Notes under the pieces: model-generated
Told to the model about the DNA's origin: nothing
Seen by the model: only the letters and a program-made list of their open reading frames with translations
Database searches by the model: none
In this document: positions 62,899 to 64,000 of the stretch, piece after piece
Layout of the letters: the number at the start of each line of letters is the position of its first letter
How positions within the stretch are numbered: the first letter of the stretch is position 1
Program-made: the position numbers and the translations under genes
DNA from: Candidatus Poribacteria bacterium
GTDB taxonomy: Bacteria > Poribacteria > WGA-4E > WGA-3G
DNA: 64,000 nt
Direction of reading: 5' to 3'
Assembly: GCA_028820845.1 (NCBI GenBank)
Contig: JAPPII010000076.1
Coordinates: 25,340-89,339 of the forward strand

Positions 62899-63978
62899 TT
62901 AAATCACCCAATTTTCACACAATACCTCAGCCTGTTCTAAGACAGTTTCAGCAGCCTTTTCCTGTTTGTTGGGTGGATAACCGTGTCTGCGAAGGGTGCG
63001 TTTCACCATTCTTCGTATATTCGCTCGGGAACTCTCCTTTATCGTCCAGTCAATACTCACGTTTCGCCGGACAGTTTCCACAAGTTCAACGGTGATGGTT
63101 CGTAACGTCTCATCGCCTAACACCTGAACCGCGCTATCGTTAACCTCAAGGGCATCATAGAATGCTAATTCTTCATCTGAAAGCCCTAAATCATCACCTC
63201 GATCCTGAGCCTGACGCATTTCTCTTGCGATTTCGATGAGTTCTTCAATTACCTGTGCTGCTTCAATTGCACGGTTTTGGTAGGTGCGAATTGAGCGTTC
63301 CAGCATACTTGCAAATGAACGTCCTTGGACTACGTTTTTCTGTGAACGGGTCTTGATGTCATCATTAAGCAGCCTCTCTAAAAGTTCAACCGCCACGTTT
63401 TTATGAGGCAAGTCTCGGACTTCAGCGAGGAATTCATCAGAGAGAATTGAGACATCGGGCTTCTCTAATCCGGCGGCAGTAAAGATGTCAACCACCCCTT
63501 CAGAAACGACTGCTTTGGACACCAGCTGCTTAATTGCCTGTTCTGTAGTTTCAGTCTCTGCTTCTTCAGCAGCTGAAGGTTTTGCTAAAACACTTCTTAC
63601 CGCCTGAAAGAAAGCAACATCGTCGCGAATTTCAGTTGTTTTTTCATCTGGAACAGCCAATGCAAACGCTTTAGAAAGCTCGGTAACCACTCCCAGTAAA
63701 CGCTCTTTGCCATCCTTTTGCGTTAATATATGTTCTTGTGCTGGCGGTAATAATCTAATTCGATCTTCAGCGTTTCCAGTAACCCAAAGTGACCAGTCAA
63801 AACCGTGAAATAGCCCGCAGCATATCTCGTATTTTTCCAACATCACAGCGACTGCTTCGGCTTTATTAAGGGTAGCATCTCCTTTTCCCCCACTTTTAGT
63901 ATAATTCTGCAATGCCTGTTTTAGATGGTAAGCAAGCCCTATATAGTCTACGTAGTGTTTACATTTTGTTAGCAGTGA
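62899..63978 (-). pseudogene. hsdR: C-terminal fragment of type I restriction enzyme subunit R
   Basis: About 359 codons open from 63978 to 62899. The wording [65 protein letters not shown] and [31 protein letters not shown] is that of the HsdR C-terminal (DUF3387-like) region. The nuclease and helicase motor domains, some 600 residues, are missing; a stop stands at 63979-63981 and the sequence above it does not continue the homology in any frame within the 22 bases that remain. It is probably a decayed 5'-truncated gene, though the rest of the gene might lie beyond the window after a junction. Confidence 0.75.
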
Positions 63979-64000
63979 TCAATATAGCTGCGAAATAAAC

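Noticed and set aside
1..64000. tRNA or rRNA genes
   Set aside because: I looked through the intergenic gaps and saw no cloverleaf, GTTCGANNC loop or rRNA stretch; weak or unusual tRNAs could be missed by eye.

Overview
The window is a gene-dense bacterial chromosome segment of moderate GC. Its secreted proteins, paired phytanoyl-CoA dioxygenases, a DUF1549/DUF1553 lipoprotein, a PmoA-like DUF6807 protein and a FlgD-type tail containing NYPNPFNPETWIPY point to Candidatus Poribacteria or a close relative in the Planctomycetes/FCB neighbourhood. This is an inference from gene content; there is no rRNA in the window. I saw no tRNA gene, CRISPR array, phage or complete insertion sequence.

Layout. 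1-886: end-truncated HEAT-repeat protein. 1178-7728: rightward cluster behind a near-consensus promoter (peptide-type binding protein, D-2-hydroxyacid dehydrogenase, phytanoyl-CoA dioxygenase, two ABC-2 permeases without an ATPase). 7734-14890: a second dioxygenase, a 995-residue LRR/cadherin surface protein, an unknown KOW-tailed protein, a VCBS-repeat protein and a GNAT acetyltransferase. 14988-18628: ilvB-ilvN-ilvC behind a T-box leader whose specifier reads GUC (Val). 19236-23017: restriction-modification locus 1 (double-domain methylase plus convergent HNH nuclease). 23344-41889: leftward housekeeping run: sodA, addB-like, metG, holB, tmk, a lactonase-type propeller, thiolase, enoyl-CoA hydratase module, cupin, ilvD, hppA, folC, glyA. 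42329-48717: cell-envelope genes, ending in a tandem duplication of a zinc metalloprotease with ankyrin repeats. 48863-50769: iron alcohol dehydrogenase and a secreted LamG/DUF1080-like protein. 50830-54275: a defence-like island: HEPN-like protein, toxin-antitoxin pair, MutH-like nuclease with SAP-methylase (locus 2), and a 221-bp inverted-repeat element. 54283-62563: DUF1549/1553 lipoprotein, epimerase, secreted protein, gamma-glutamyltransferase, Gfo/Idh oxidoreductase, DUF6807 protein, STAS protein. 62899-63978: 5'-truncated remnant of a type I restriction subunit (HsdR).

How genes work together. ilvB, ilvN, ilvC and the separate ilvD cover acetolactate synthase to the 2-keto acids of valine and isoleucine. 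A T-box sensing uncharged tRNA-Val would tie this to valine supply. The ECH module and thiolase overlap by ATGA and form a beta-oxidation pair. tmk-holB-metG-addB form a nucleotide, replication and translation run. Two restriction loci, an HsdR remnant and a toxin-antitoxin pair mark the accessory load.

Most notable: two 122-bp MITEs with perfect 5-bp target duplications, the 221-bp element with 18-bp inverted termini and 10-bp flanking repeats, the T-box, a palindromic operator on the first methylase, and a shared C-terminal tail (L-x-x-x-W-x-x-[LIM]-K) on four secreted proteins that may be an undescribed sorting signal.
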